Assembly (NCBI GenBank): GCA_028023455.1
Contig: JAQFVV010000012.1
Location: 7,536,499-7,600,498, forward strand
Reading direction: 5' to 3'
DNA length: 64,000 nt
DNA from: Epiperipatus broadwayi
Taxonomy: Eukaryota; Onychophora; Udeonychophora; Euonychophora; Peripatidae
A program made the translations under genes and the position numbers. Positions 48,390-60,824 of the stretch are shown in pieces (within the stretch, counting starts at the first letter, position 1; the number at the start of each line of letters is the position of its first letter). Under the pieces are notes generated by a model. The model made no database searches, was not told the origin of the DNA, and worked only from the letters and a program-made list of their open reading frames with translations.

Positions 48390-49890
48390 TATCAATCTTT
48401 TAAACAGATGACTATAACTCATTCCACATAAAATCATTTCAAAGTATATATTTTATTGATTTTTACTGATAGTAAATCTTTTTAAAAAATGCATAAAACA
48501 TTCAACAGTCATTTTCTTCAATTTTTCTTCGAAATACATTGTTCTTAAAACATGAAATCCATTTGGATTAAATTTTAAAAGTAAAATAAATTTAAAATGT
48601 GGTACTATCATTCATATAACAAACAGTCACTTGAGCACATCATAAAAAAAACTATTTTTAATGTAGTTTTATAAAAATCCAGCGTATTAATTCTTCTTCT
48701 CTTCCTTTTCTCAAACTTAATATTATGATAATGATTTTTTTTAAATAAAATGTTCATTTCTTTTTTTATTAAACTTAAGCTTTCTTGACAAATTAATCTC
48801 AGTCATTAAAGTTAAATGTTCATTATAAGCATCTTATTTATAAAAATGTAAATCCCTTACATAAATTTCCTCCAGTCTTGTTGTAGGATATTCTTCAGCA
48901 TTTGATATACATTATCCCAGTATTCAAATAATGATTATCATGTTCCATAAAATTATTGTAGCTTTAAATTGGTTTCAAGTAGAATCATCTGACAGGGAAC
49001 TTTTGTGTTTATTCATTCGTTATTAAAATAGTTATAGAAATTATACTTTTTAAACACTTTTAAGAAAAAATAATAATTTAAAAAATTACTACTGTCACAA
49101 TAAAAAAAATATTCTAAATTTCAAACTGAACTGTACTTTACTATTACTTGTATTGTCTGTTACTTTTTTCTTTCACTGTCTAGACTGGATCAAACCTTTG
49201 ATTTTATACTAGTCTAATCTAATGATTTCATTGGTTAATTCTGATTCAATACCTTAAATATTGAATATTTTTATCTAAAAAAATAAATATTTTTGTTAAA
49301 ACAATTTAAACAGTGTAATGATCTTAAAATTGATTTTAAAACAATAATAACTTTAACTATTACTTTTAAAATGTTATCTTTATCTCTAATTTTTGCTACA
49401 TTTTATTATGTATCAAATTTTGTTAACAAGCTAGAAATCAAAGGTTTTTCCCCCTTACTCTTGAAAGCTTACACATTAACACAACCACCTTTAAGTCATG
49501 TGATACTTTCAGAATATTCTAGACTAGTATTAAATTAACTATCATTTAAATTATATTTTAAGTAAAATAATTACTTTAGACATATATAAAATATTTACTG
49601 CTATTATAATTAAGCTATTATATCATTACAATATTGAATATAATAAATAAAAATTAATATCATCTTTTAAAACAATATATTATTTTATTGCTTCATTTAT
49701 CTTATCATGAATTCAAACTATTTAATATATCTTTATAAGCTCCTATTTACTGAGTTTGAATTCCTACTACCTATTACATCATAATTACATATAAAAAAAT
49801 CACCTAAATTTATTTTTTTTTAAAAAAAGCTACATTTCAAGCCCTACCTTATCTATCTGTACCAATTATAAAGATATATATATATATGGT
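48390..49890. other. A+T-rich DNA, no gene seen
   Basis: Nothing supported; the 81-codon frame at 49293-49538 has no recognisable domain and follows the local base composition. Confidence 0.5.
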
Positions 49891-49899
49891 TTTAGATAT

Positions 49900-50030
49900 A
49901 TGTCAACCTTTCCATCATACATCCCTGAAAACATATGACAAAAGATATGAAAAAGATAATTGATTCCTAAGATGAGTGTTTCATGCTGATAGTACTCATA
50001 ATTTGGCCCAGATCACAATCTTTTACATAT
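49900..50030 (-). repeat. Decayed copy of hammerhead repeat family B
   Basis: Minus strand retains CAGCATGAAACACTCATC, the relative of CAGCATGAAATACGTATATT in the 33.9-kb copy, and the downstream AATTATCTTTTTCATATC segment. The CTGATGA core has decayed to ATTATGA. Confidence 0.55.
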
Positions 50031-50141
50031 ATCTTTATCATTTGTTTAATATTATATTTGATTACAAGTGTCAAACTTTCTGCACTCACAACTTTGATAT
50101 AAACCACTTTATGTAATATATTAATGATTATTACTAATCAT

Positions 50142-50361
50142 TTAAAGTAATATTTATTAAGGCTATAACCTTAAGACTATGCGCCTGAAAAAACAACACT
50201 AGGGACTTCTGCAAATCTTTATTACAAGATTTATTTAAAAGACAAGAGCAGCCAGCGGCCACTCTTATCTTGATCTTATCTTAAAGATTTGCAGAGGTCC
50301 CTACTCTTGTTTTTTCAGGTGCATAGTCTTAAGGTTATAGCTTTAATAAATAATACTTTAA
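50142..50361. mobile_element. Foldback/MITE-like hairpin element
   Basis: Arms 50142-50221 and 50282-50361 are inverted copies over 80 bases with few mismatches (TTAAAGTAATATTTATTAA at the left, TTAATAAATAATACTTTAA at the right; inner AACCTTAAGACTATG against CATAGTCTTAAGGTT). The 60-bp loop is more G+C-rich (CAGCCAGCGGCC). TTAA at both ends could be the target site or part of the repeat. Confidence 0.8.
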
Positions 50362-50499
50362 GTAATGAGTTTGTGCTTTATAAATATAATTATTACAACT
50401 TTATACTAGTCATTTATTAAACTAGAGATTATCTCTATCTCATTTAATAGGATTGCATATCTGTAGTGTTATAAAGGTATCAACACCCATATTTTTTTG

Positions 50500-50640
50500 T
50501 CCAAGGGTAAATTTGACCAGCAGGATTTTAAACAGTGGGTATGATGTTTACAGTGTAGTATTTTTTTTAATAAAGGTTTTATTTTGTCAAATAGAAATAT
50601 AATTATTACTAGTAAATATTTTTTAATTATATGTTTTAAA
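50500..50640 (+). repeat. Dispersed repeat E, copy 2
   Basis: Homologous to 43780-43930; see that entry. Confidence 0.6.
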
Positions 50641-50644
50641 TATA

Positions 50645-53405
50645 AAATAAATAAGCAGTGAAAATCATAATAAGAGATGATACAAAAAATTTCATTTCAA
50701 TAATTTATACCATCAATAAAATCAAAACATAATTATTGTTAGAGGGTATTAAAGAATGATCATTAATTTTTATTTGAATATACTTTATCTCAACAAAAAA
50801 TAAAATAATTCATTTCCACCAAAATATTAATAATATTTATTAAAATAAAATGGATAATTTTATTTTGTCATCATTTATTGCACATATAATTTTAAAAATT
50901 AAAACTTTCCCTTAATTTAAGAAATAGTGATAAGTATATGTATCCATGATCTAATAAACAATTATTCAGTGTCAGAAATTTTCATGGTAATAGCTAATTA
51001 ATAAATTTAACTAACATTTTTTCCTTTTAATATTTAAACATTATATTCTTTTTTAACTTTTCATCTTACATTAAACATCATACATTTATTTACTCAATTA
51101 TTTGACCTTATCTTAATATTGGCTATTTGTTATTTTTTTTAATATTTATATTCTAATATATGATAATTTCCAAAACTACAAAGTATTCTAATATATGATA
51201 ATTTCCAAAACTATAAAGTGTTGTTATTTGTGTCATATAATGATGTCCTCTTTAATAAGGAATGAATGATAGATAAATGAATTTTTTTCTTCATTATTAT
51301 TTATACTTTGACAAAATGGCTTCACACTGTCTTTTCTGCACAGTAATAACCTTTTTTATAGGCTTGGTGCACTAATCATTTCTCATTAAAATCATTCATG
51401 TCCACCTTCTTTGCCACCATCTTCCATTGATTCAGAAAAAAGGCTGTCATTGACATAGTACCCAATGGGATGTTCATTTATTGAATGGTAATCAATTCTT
51501 ACTATTAAATATTTACCATTATATTAAATGTAATATTTTATAGTCTCCTCTACCATTTTCTGACAGTAAGGGATAGTGAAATATGAGCTTCTGCTTATTA
51601 TATTTCCTTTCTTAATTTATTTCATGTCATGAAGAACATTCCTGTGTACACTCTGGATCGCAAAGAGTGGCCTCTGGAAAATCTTTTTCCAATTTAATAA
51701 ATCTTTATAGAGGATATGATTTTTTTTCATGCTTATCGGCAAAAACTAAACTCATATATTATAAAATTAAACATTTAAGAAACTACTAAAGGGATAACTT
51801 ACATTATTTATTGGTAATCAATAAAAAGTGAAAAATTATAAATAAAATTTTTTGTCATATCATTTTCAACTGTATTAGAAATTAACATCAATATGAAAGC
51901 ATGCAGGTATTGGTTTAGTTAAACAATTATCAATTGGTTGTCTTATTTTGCTTGATGTTTTATTTCAAGCCCTGGAATATATATATGAAACTTATTTTTG
52001 CAGAGCATACATAGAGAAAATTGTATGCACATGATTTAAATGGAAAATATATGTAACTCTAATCAATTTTTTTTCTTCTGTTTTCCTTTTTTTTTTTAAA
52101 TCCTTGTAGATAGACTGACTTCCTAAATAGCTGTTTTAGCACACTTTAGCTTTTAACAAAAAATATCAATAATTGATGCTTTTTTAAATACTTTTAATTT
52201 CAATATATTTTCTTTTAAATGTTCATTGTGAGAAAGAAGTTAAATTGCTTCTATTTCTGATAATGGGAAAAAAAAGTATCTCTATAAATATTGTTTTATA
52301 AGACATTCATATCAAATAAATGCTTAGCATATTTTATCAAATAATTGTTTCTGAAGCTGCTACTTCAGTGTTTTGCTAATCTTTTTAATTAAAATAATAA
52401 AAGCTTTGAATCTGTAAAGATCAGAAGTAAATTATCAGCCCAAAGCAGTTGGAATAACAAGTAGTAGAGTACTGTGATGAAATGATAGAACATGGTTATC
52501 CTTAGTAATAATTTGCCATTGCATTAGCCATCTTAACACCATTTATTTTAGAATCTCAAAGTTTTAGAATCTACTGCATAAAAAATTAAGCCCCTTATAT
52601 CATAATTAAATCTAGAAATAGATGAAGAAAATGCATCTGCAAGGACAAAAACATTTTTTAATCATTAAAAATTCAACCCTGCCCCCCCCCATTCCAAATT
52701 TCCATATTAAAAATCAAAAGTTCTAAAATTAAAACTAGAAAAAATAAAATAAAGAAAGAAGCAAATCATTATTATGTTTTAAACTAATATGAGATGTGGT
52801 ACAAAGAAAATTAGGACTATGAAATTTTTTTAATGATGCATGTAAAAGAATTGCATGCCTGAAATTCTGTTAAATGCTACAAATACAAGGTTAATGATGG
52901 CATAAGGAAATATAATTGTTAAATGATTAGGAAACCTAAAAAGAAATAAAAATGTAAATAACTTAATGGTATTAAAATTTTATTTTAGCAATAAGTAAAA
53001 AACAACAACATATTTCTAAAAAGAAAAATATTGTGAAATGGGTGTATAGAAGAATTCTTTAGCAAAGCATACTGTTTTAACTGTTTGGGACTAAGCCTCC
53101 ATATTGAATTTTTTAACATACTGGCCTGAAACACAATTTTCACAATAACTTCAGTTTTAATTATGTTAGAGCAAAAACAATTACATTGCTAGAAACTAGA
53201 AAAACTAAGGAAAACAATAAGCATCTAAATAGTGATAACTATATAAAAAATAAGGAAAAAAAGAAATTTTCATATCTGAAATAATTATTATTTTATTGTT
53301 TGTTCATAATTTGGAAATTAACATTAACTAAAATTCAAATTACATCTTCAGTGATGATTTCTTTGTATTCCTCACAAAATTATCTTTCTAAACAGGTATA
53401 ACATG
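50645..53405. other. A+T-rich DNA, no gene seen
   Basis: Contains the 35-bp tandem duplication at 51149-51218. The interval 51300-51680 is slightly more balanced in composition but has no supported exon. Confidence 0.5.
51149..51218. repeat. 35-bp tandem duplication
   Basis: TATTCTAATATATGATAATT and the bases that follow recur at 51149 and 51184, differing at one or two positions. Confidence 0.9.
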
Positions 53406-53411
53406 TCTTAC

Positions 53412-53507
53412 CTGAGATAATCCATAGCTTCACAATGTCCAAAAGAAGTTGGTTATGAATGCTTCATTTTTATCTTGTACTCCAACAGTTCCAAATGTCA
53501 AAGGCAT
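53412..53507 (-). other. Possible spliced exon, non-coding or terminal
   Basis: On the minus strand an acceptor (CTTTTTCTTTATAG) is followed by a 96-base segment ending CTCAG and a strong donor GTAAGACATG. The segment starts with ATG, giving 25 codons (MPLTFGTVGVQDK...) before a stop within the exon. The other frames contain stops as well. This could be an lncRNA or UTR exon, or chance. Confidence 0.25.
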
Positions 53508-53654
53508 CTATAAAGAAAAAGATTCATCCTAATAAAAGATACAAAAGAAATCATCATAGCAATTGGCTTCTTGTCTATCTAAAACTAGAAATTGTAGGCT
53601 ACTGTCTATATCACTGATAAAATGAGTTTCATCTCTTCATTTTATATTTTTTTG

Positions 53655-53753
53655 TGTACATCAGTGATGTTTATATTCTTTATGGACACCGGTGATGTTT
53701 ATATTCTTTATGCACACAAGTGATGTTTATATTCTTTATGCACAGAAGTGATG
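53655..53753 (+). repeat. 28-bp tandem repeat, about 3.5 copies
   Basis: Units start GTGATGTTTATATTCTTTAT at 53664, 53692 and 53720, with a partial unit at 53748. The variable part of each unit is a short CA-rich segment. Confidence 0.9.
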
Positions 53754-53764
53754 CTATCTTGTTA

Positions 53765-54625
53765 TATTTATTGTATCACATAGATATAATTTATTTGCAT
53801 ATAGTCCATTTGTTAGCTATAGACTTGAAAATAATGTTATGAAACATATAGCATAACCAGAGTGACTCCAAAGCATGAACAAGAATAAGCAAAAACATAA
53901 ACAAGAATCAGAATTTGATTATATGCCTGCATATCCAATCTTTTTATACATTTGATTATTAGTTTTATAACTCATTACTTGAAAACACAAACATATTATA
54001 TAAACATAATTATAAATAATAAATTATTAAACTTTTTGAAAATCATTATTTTATAAAATAAGTTGATTAGAACTTTAGAAAATTATGGTAGATATGAATT
54101 CTATATGAGCATAAATAAATATATAACTACAAACTAACACACACTAATTACAAACTAAAATTAATAAAAAAGATAATTTTTTCAAAAAATAAAAATAAAA
54201 AATTAAATATTAAAAAAAATTAAAATTTTATACTTATGAGTCATTACATTGAAGCTCTATTGTAGGCCTTATTTGTGAATAACATGCCAAAAATGTTGAC
54301 TTGCAGCCAGTAAACTATTTTTGTCTTTTATCGTTTCGTGATAATAATACAAAAATTATTAAAAGGCAAAAAAAATTAAATACTCTGGTCGATTAAAACC
54401 GCTGCCAAAAATCCAAATTTCAATTGATTTTTTTGAGATAGACATCGTTGGAAAGCCACATTATTGAGCTATCAAATGGCTGCATTTTGATTGATGTCAT
54501 GCTTATACTTTTTACGTCAGTAAAGAAAGAAAACAGAACATCGTCCGACGAGCGCTCACGGAGCATAAGAAGTTAAAGAGCAAGAAACAAAAAAATTATA
54601 AAATTACAATAAATTTGAAAGTGCT
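53765..54625. other. Gene-free interval
   Basis: A+T-rich, then from 54380 to 54570 a more complex segment with CpGs (CATCGTCCGACGAGCGCTC near 54539). No frame or motif recognised there. Confidence 0.45.
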
Positions 54626-54629
54626 AAAT

Positions 54630-56300
54630 AGTTTAAATGAAGAGATAAAATATGCAATTTAATCTATGAAGAATGGAGAAGTTCCAGGAATTGGTGGAAT
54701 AAAAAAAAAATGCCAAAGGAAAAAAAAAGAAAACTATTGTCAAAATTATGTAATAAGAATTCAAAAGAAAGATATTTCAGATAATCAGAACAGTGCTATA
54801 GTGATATTGATGTTTAAGAATTATAACTCACCTGCAGAGAATTTTTGGACTCATGTTAAGAAAAACAACAAGCTGTATTTAAAAATGGCTATAGCATAGT
54901 AGAATGCATTCAAGTTATATTAAGAACACTGAGTATTAGTCCCCAAGTTACATTGGATTTTAAGATCATAGTATTCGTCCTGTAATGAAAACTTTAAATC
55001 TCAAATTCTGAAGATTATTATCAAAATAAGAAGTTTGTATGGCAGATTAATTTTAAATTTTTATTTTGCCAAATTTTTTTACAATAGTTTTATGGGAAAT
55101 ACTTTGTGGATTAAAATGGGAAATTAAAGGAATAAAATAAAATGGAAATCATTTAAGTCATTTAGAATTTAAAATAGTAGCAAATTTTTTCACACATAGA
55201 ATAAATAAATGCATTTATTGGTTATTGTCATTTACACTAGATGGCACTATTGGTGTGGACACATTTGGTACTCTTTTAATAGATTGTGTTATAAGAAAAC
55301 ATGATCTTGTGATATTTTAATGGTTTAATACCAATCCTAATCCAAAGGATAATGGTGACTATGGTTATTAAAAAAACCAAAGATACTAAAATATATAAAT
55401 ACTGAACTGAATTCAGATCTGTAAGTGTATATAAGCAAATTAGTTTGAATTAAAAACATTATTGTGGTTCATTTTGGATTGATAGTATTATAGTTAACCA
55501 AAAAGATAAAAGGTGGGTTCTGGAGAGATGCATTAGATCCAAAGATCCAGGTGCACTGTTCTCAGATTCAGGGCTCCTTACTAATAAAAGTCATAAGCTA
55601 GAAGCAAGTCTGGTGTCATTGCATGAGAATACACGGAATAGCAATTAAAATGCACAACATTCTAATATCTGTTGTGTGGTATAACTTGCACTAGGCAGCA
55701 GTATTGTATGGAGAAATGTGTAACAGCTTATTTAAGCAAAAGAAATGATGTTTATATGATGTTTTAATCATTTAGAATTTGCTGGGGTGTAGTTCATTTT
55801 TATAATGCTTTTAGAGCTTCAGAAATTTTAAAGAGCTATAAAAGGAAAGTAACACTAAAGATAAGTAATAAAAAGGTTTATTAATATGTATGGTAAGGAT
55901 ACTTTGCTAGAAATAACTTAAAATTAGAACAAAATGTATGTGTTTAAAAAATATTTTTGATAAATGCAAAGCAAAATATGGAGAGATATATGTTCAGATT
56001 AACACGGAGGCTCAAAAATGAAATATGTGTGTGTGTCCTTGAAATTAAAAGATGGAAATGGAGTTTGATCAGAATACTGCTATAAGAAATAGCACAATAA
56101 ATTGTTCAAGTGAGTTCGTAAAGTGAATTTTAAACAAATGTTAGAGATGTAAAAGGAAAGCATATACGGGATGGATGTATAAAATGAGGAAGTTTGATGA
56201 AACGATAAAGAGAATAGTAACCATAAATCAGAAAAAGTATATTAAATTTAATGGCATTCTTTGAAAGTTTTTAAAAATTGATAATGGATGAAAATAATGA
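54630..56300 (+). pseudogene. Second, more decayed RTE-type LINE copy with nested insertion
   Basis: Left part: EIKYAI, a stop, then SMKNGEVPGIGGI (about 54641-54703), the conserved entry to the RTE reverse transcriptase; the 28.7-kb copy has the related VKHAIKCMKMGKVPNNDGV at 30016. Right part: MERYMFRLTRRLKNE (about 55979-56022) and the following blocks correspond to the RTE C-terminus, with a degenerate GATGAA-type tail near 56283-56310. Between them, 55240-55735 is a family-A hammerhead repeat, so that repeat inserted into this LINE or replaced its middle. Motifs A to C of the RT are not recognisable. Confidence 0.65.
55240..55735 (+). mobile_element. Hammerhead repeat family A, decayed full-length copy
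   Basis: Collinear with 26488-26985: ATGGCACTATTGG at the left, GGTTTAATACCAATCC, GATAAAAGGTGGGTTCTGGA, then a decayed hammerhead (CTAATAA for CTGATGA at 55581) and a terminal GCAGTATTGTATGGA. Its position inside a decayed RTE copy, and its own decay, mean it is an old insertion. Confidence 0.65.
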
Positions 56301-56319
56301 TGAATGTTGATACAAAGAA

Positions 56320-57505
56320 TAAAAATCACAAATAGAATTATGATTAGAGTTATTTTAGATTTAATTCCTTTTATCCCTAATTACATTTAACTAATAATGC
56401 TTTTAGTCTTTTTTTTTTTGAGAGAGAGAAAAATATTGTTCATCAATGTGTGTACCCTTTGCATTATCATATCAGTGTTAGAAATTTCTGCAATGATGAC
56501 TTCCAAAGAATTTGATAGGATTATTTGGTTTTAAACTATTGGACTATAATCTTTGGAATATAGTTTTTTCTATACGATTCGTCATTGATTCATTAAAGTA
56601 AAATGTGACATGATGGGATGTAAAATATCTTCTCCCTTAAATGAAATTAGGAGATTCTGTGCATAGATTTTATGCCCAAACCAAATTAGGGAAATGTTAC
56701 CAAAAATGTACTGCTGTTGTGTGAAGTTTATTATTTCAAGGGTAAAGGAAATTAATGCTACTTTAAATTATATATAATATTTAAATATAAAATGTTGTGC
56801 ATATGTTTATGTGAGAGCATCTACATATATGTAATTATAGTCATAAAAAAATTTATGTAATGAAATTTTGTCAAGTTATTCTAATTTTCATAAATAAATT
56901 AATAGTTCAACTTTGAAATATAAATATTAATAATATGTTTCATCATTATAAATGATAAACTATCTGATATTATAATTTGAATTACAAAATCACATGTTGA
57001 AATTTATTGAAGCAGAAATGTTAATTGCAAAATTTTGTCAGATTTTAAAAACTGTTTGATTAGATTATTATTATTCACAGAGATTGTTTTATTTTGTTTA
57101 AATATTGAAATTGTTTAAGTTGCGAAGTAATGATTTATGTTAATTACAATAAGCATTTTAAAAAAAAAAAAAATTATTAATTATAATGCAGCTCTGGAAT
57201 TAATAAGAAAAAAAATTTATAGGATTAATCGTTATCTTTAAGCAGAAAACTAATTAATAACATACAGAATGTTAAGAAGTGCACAATATAAACAGAAAAA
57301 TTATGTCACTTTAATTATCAAAATAGTATATTAACATCAGTCAATGATATGTTTATGATTTAATTCTTCCACTTACAATTCTTTTTTAAAATGCCAAATT
57401 ATACATTCTGAATATATGTACATTAATTTTATCAGCTGGAAAGTATTTTTATTGGTTCTACAGAGAATCCCATAATACCAGATACTGATAGCAACAATTA
57501 ATATA
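56320..57505. other. A+T-rich DNA, no gene seen
   Basis: Nothing supported. Confidence 0.55.
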
Positions 57506-57507
57506 TA

Positions 57508-57594
57508 TATTTTCATATGTCAAATGCGTTGAGGAAGCAAACCCGGCCAGCTGCTTGGAAGGCAGCTATGCTAACCACTAGGCCACCAACATTT
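57508..57594 (-). repeat. tRNA-Gly(UCC)-derived SINE
   Basis: Minus strand reads GTTGGTGGCCTAGTGGTTAG, an anticodon loop CTTCCAA giving TCC, a B-box relative GGGTTTGCTTCC and CAACGC pairing with the start, followed by the same ATTTGACATATGAAAA tail as the copy at 513. Confidence 0.8.
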
Positions 57595-57599
57595 CCATC

Positions 57600-58555
57600 A
57601 TCTTCATTATTATTATTAGCAGCGATATTCGCATGACATCTTATACCAGAATAAGTTGAATCTTTTATACAGTTTTACGCTTGAAGTCTGTTTATTTGCA
57701 TTTAGGAGATGTGATCATAGAAATTTTCATTAAGTATGTTCAGTATAAAATCTCATTAGAGAGTAGTTGTGAGAAAAAACATACATTTTATTTATTTTAA
57801 GAAAAGTTTTTAGGAAGTGTTAGGTCATCCATACTTCTTCTATTATTACTAGTAAGCCTTTCCATTAAATATAATAGTTAATAAATGTTTTTTTTTTTAC
57901 TATTAGTTAAAGATAGATCCTTCACATTAATTCTGTGTCTTCAAATCCCACTCATAACTTTTCACCTCCAGAAATACGATGATTTAGTTCAATTTTTTGA
58001 ACTTTTTCAATAATTTCTTTATATACTCTCACTTTGGTGATACCCATCCAATTTATCTTTTTTTTTTTTTTGAAGTTCACATCTTAAAAAGCCTCCATTT
58101 TAACACCTTAAAAAAATATAAAAATCCTTTATCAATTTATAATTCAAATTTTTAAATAAATAGTTTTTTTTATTATTTTTGAATTGATAAAATTATGTAC
58201 CATTTGTACTGGCTTAAATATTGGTAAAATAATAATGGAATTCAATGCTAAAAAGCCACTTAGTTTAAAAAAGAAAAAAGAATTAAATTTCATTGTTTTA
58301 TTTGTTTTTATTATATATATTTTTTTATTTTTTGTTTTTATTTGAAAATTTAGTTAAACAATGTCAAATATAATAAATTTCCAAAAGATGTTTGAATATT
58401 TTTTCTTTTGTATTTTGTAAATATTTAAGATTATTTATTTTAAAATATGATTTGTACTTTTTTTTTTTTCTAAAAAAAAAAAAAGGTTACTGGTTTTATA
58501 ATGTAATAACATCACTATTTTATCATGTAGCTCTAAATATAATAATATTAAAATA
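57600..58555. other. A+T-rich DNA, no gene seen
   Basis: Long T and A runs; nothing supported. Confidence 0.55.
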
Positions 58556-58561
58556 AATGAT

Positions 58562-58664
58562 AGCATTGGTGGTCGAGAGATCAGTGACAGCTGCTTTACA
58601 AGCAGTTGTCCCGGGATAATGGGTTCACATCTCGGCTGATGCTATGACACATGGGAAAAAAAAA
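58562..58664 (+). repeat. tRNA-derived SINE, variant
   Basis: tRNA-like head with acceptor strands AGCATTG and TGATGCT, anticodon stem GCTGC/GCAGT with loop TTTACAA (anticodon TAC) and an extended region before GGGTTCACATCTC. The tail ATGACACATGGG plus an A run is similar to the tail of the two Gly-type SINEs, so this is likely a diverged subfamily rather than a tRNA-Val gene. Confidence 0.65.
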
Positions 58665-58669
58665 GTTAG

Positions 58670-59858
58670 ATATCGATCATTTTGATTTTAAGTACAAAGT
58701 CTGAATCACAGTAAGTATATACTGTATAAGTATTGCACATACTTAATAAATGATTTCTCAGGACTCTTTTATAAATATTAATTTTATTATTTTTGAAATG
58801 TTTTGAGTCTAGAAAAGTAAATATTTTTCTACTTTATAATTGTTTATTTCTATATTTTTTAAAAATTTCTCTCTGCATTCTCTTTTGACATATCTTATAA
58901 TTTTTTTTATCTTTCTTTGTATGCGACTCATTTTTTTCCCACCTCCATAGTTTTTTTAATACATTTTTATTTCCGGTTTTCAAAGTTTCTATTTTGCAAA
59001 CTTTTTTCAACCTTTCATTCTTCCTAAATCCACATTTTTAAATCCAGTCTTTTCTCTTTTCATGATTGTCCATGCTTCATATAAACCTGAACTCCAAACA
59101 AAACATTTAGAAGTTTTTTTGGTGTGTGTGACTTGCTTTCCTGTTGCCATTTTCACTGTAATTTCTTTATTGCTATTTGTATAAACATTTAATAAAAACA
59201 GCATACATATTTCAAAATACTAATCTCTTTTATAAATTACTGTCCAGTGGTTGCTTTTAATATTTTATTATCTTAGCTTCATTTACACTTATTTTTATCC
59301 CTAGTCTACAAATTTTATTAATGCTTCAGTCATTTTAGAAATTTATGTTATCTATACATATTGTTTCATATAAAAAAAATACTAATTATTATTTTCTGTC
59401 AGTTATTTCTAGTAAAATATTTGTATTTTACTCTGAAGATTCTTATTTTTTAAGCTATAAATTATGTGATTTTTCTAAAAATTACTCTATAATGTGTCTT
59501 TAGATTTTTATAATTCACTTTTACTTTATCTTATGTTTATTTTTTTGTCTTATTTCATATCAGAAATTGTTCTTAGTAAATCTGATTCATTTATTTACAA
59601 TATTCTATTAACATTAAAGTCTCATTTCTATTTGCTACTTGCTTTTATTTCATTGTATCAAAGAAAATTTCAAACAAAGAAATAAATGTTTTGTGATGAT
59701 GTTATTGTAATTGTATTTATATGTCAGATTATGTCCACTATGTAATATTAATTCTTGTTAAATGTTTTTTAAAAATTCAAACTTTATCTGCACTTTCCAA
59801 ATGCATTCAGCTGTTAGTAATAGCCCATTGTTTAGTATATAGCATAATGTTTTGAGTT
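58670..59858. other. A+T-rich DNA, no gene seen
   Basis: Nothing supported; frames at 59007-59204 and 59494-59685 show no domain. Confidence 0.55.
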
Positions 59859-59861
59859 GTA

Positions 59862-60820
59862 ATATTCTTCTCTTCTTCAGATATTGCTGGCCTGACCAGT
59901 GAAGTACTATTAAGGAAATTGAATCTGGAATCTTTAGATCAGTTAATTTTGACTATAAGATAATGCTTTAACCATGTAGACTGTTCTGACAAAGCAACAG
60001 TTAATAGAAATTTCATATACTTATCTATGATGATCCTCCTGATTTCACTATTTTTTTCTACAGGCATAGTTAATGAATGGTTTCCAAACATGAATTATCA
60101 CACTTAGGTTGACTTATGGTGTTGTTTATCTTTATTATGTGAGCAGTTTTTTTTTAAATTTTCTATTCTATGCTTTTTTTTTCTCTGTCCAATATTTTTG
60201 TCTTTTGCCAATCAAATATACGTTCATTAGTACATAGATAATCTGGTTTATACAGATCATGTAGGCCAGTGAACATAAGGTTTTATTGGGAAGAGACAAT
60301 TGGTCAGACAAAAAAGCCTATAGAGAAGAAAATTTTGAGAAGCTGGGCACATGATAATGTATGTGCCAATGAACTTATGTTTGAACTGAGAAGAAAAAGT
60401 ATACAGAAGAAAATTTAAAGAAGCTGCTCACTTGATAATGCATGTGCCAGTAAACATACGTTTGATTGGGGGGGGGGAACAAAAATATTTGGCAGAGAGG
60501 AAAAAGTACAAAGAATAAAATTTACAAAAGTTGCTCTCATGACAATAGCCAATAATGCATATGATAATCTAGTGTGATAATTCACAATGTTTGGAAACCC
60601 TTCATTAAAAAAAAAGTGGAAAAATTATGAGAACTCTCATAGATAAATGTGTGAAATTTCTGCAATTACTTTTGACTGAATAACTTAGTTGATCAAAGCA
60701 TCACTTTAAATTCGATATTCACCAGTATAAAGGTCTCAGATTTGATTCCCTTGCTAGTACTGTCACTAGTCAGACTAGCAATGTCTGAAGAAGAAAGGAA
60801 AATACCATTCAAAATGTGGG
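59862..60820. mobile_element. Large foldback element with SINE-like outer arms
   Basis: Left arm 59862-60105 and right arm 60570-60820 are inverted copies along nearly their whole ~245 bases. From outside in they share CTTCTTCAGAYATTGCTRG, an A-box/B-box-like tRNA region, GAAATTTCAYAYATTTATCT-type sequence, and GGTTTCCAAACAT next to GAATTATCACAC. The outer part is repeat C, also seen head-to-head at 34395-34680. The ~465-bp centre holds a degenerate tandem repeat. No transposase frame and no clear target duplication. Confidence 0.7.
60265..60560 (+). repeat. Degenerate tandem repeat inside the foldback
   Basis: Three units of unequal length start GCCAGTGAACATAAGGTTT (60265), GCCAATGAACTTATGTTTG (60365) and GCCAGTAAACATACGTTTG (60446); each includes an AGAAGAAAATTT-like block and AAGCTG..CAC..GATAATG. 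A G run lies at 60468-60477. Confidence 0.75.
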
Positions 60821-60824
60821 TTAT

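Noticed and set aside
58562-58664. Functional tRNA-Val(UAC) gene
   Set aside because: The T arm pairs poorly, extra bases lie before it, and the tail resembles the nearby SINE tails.
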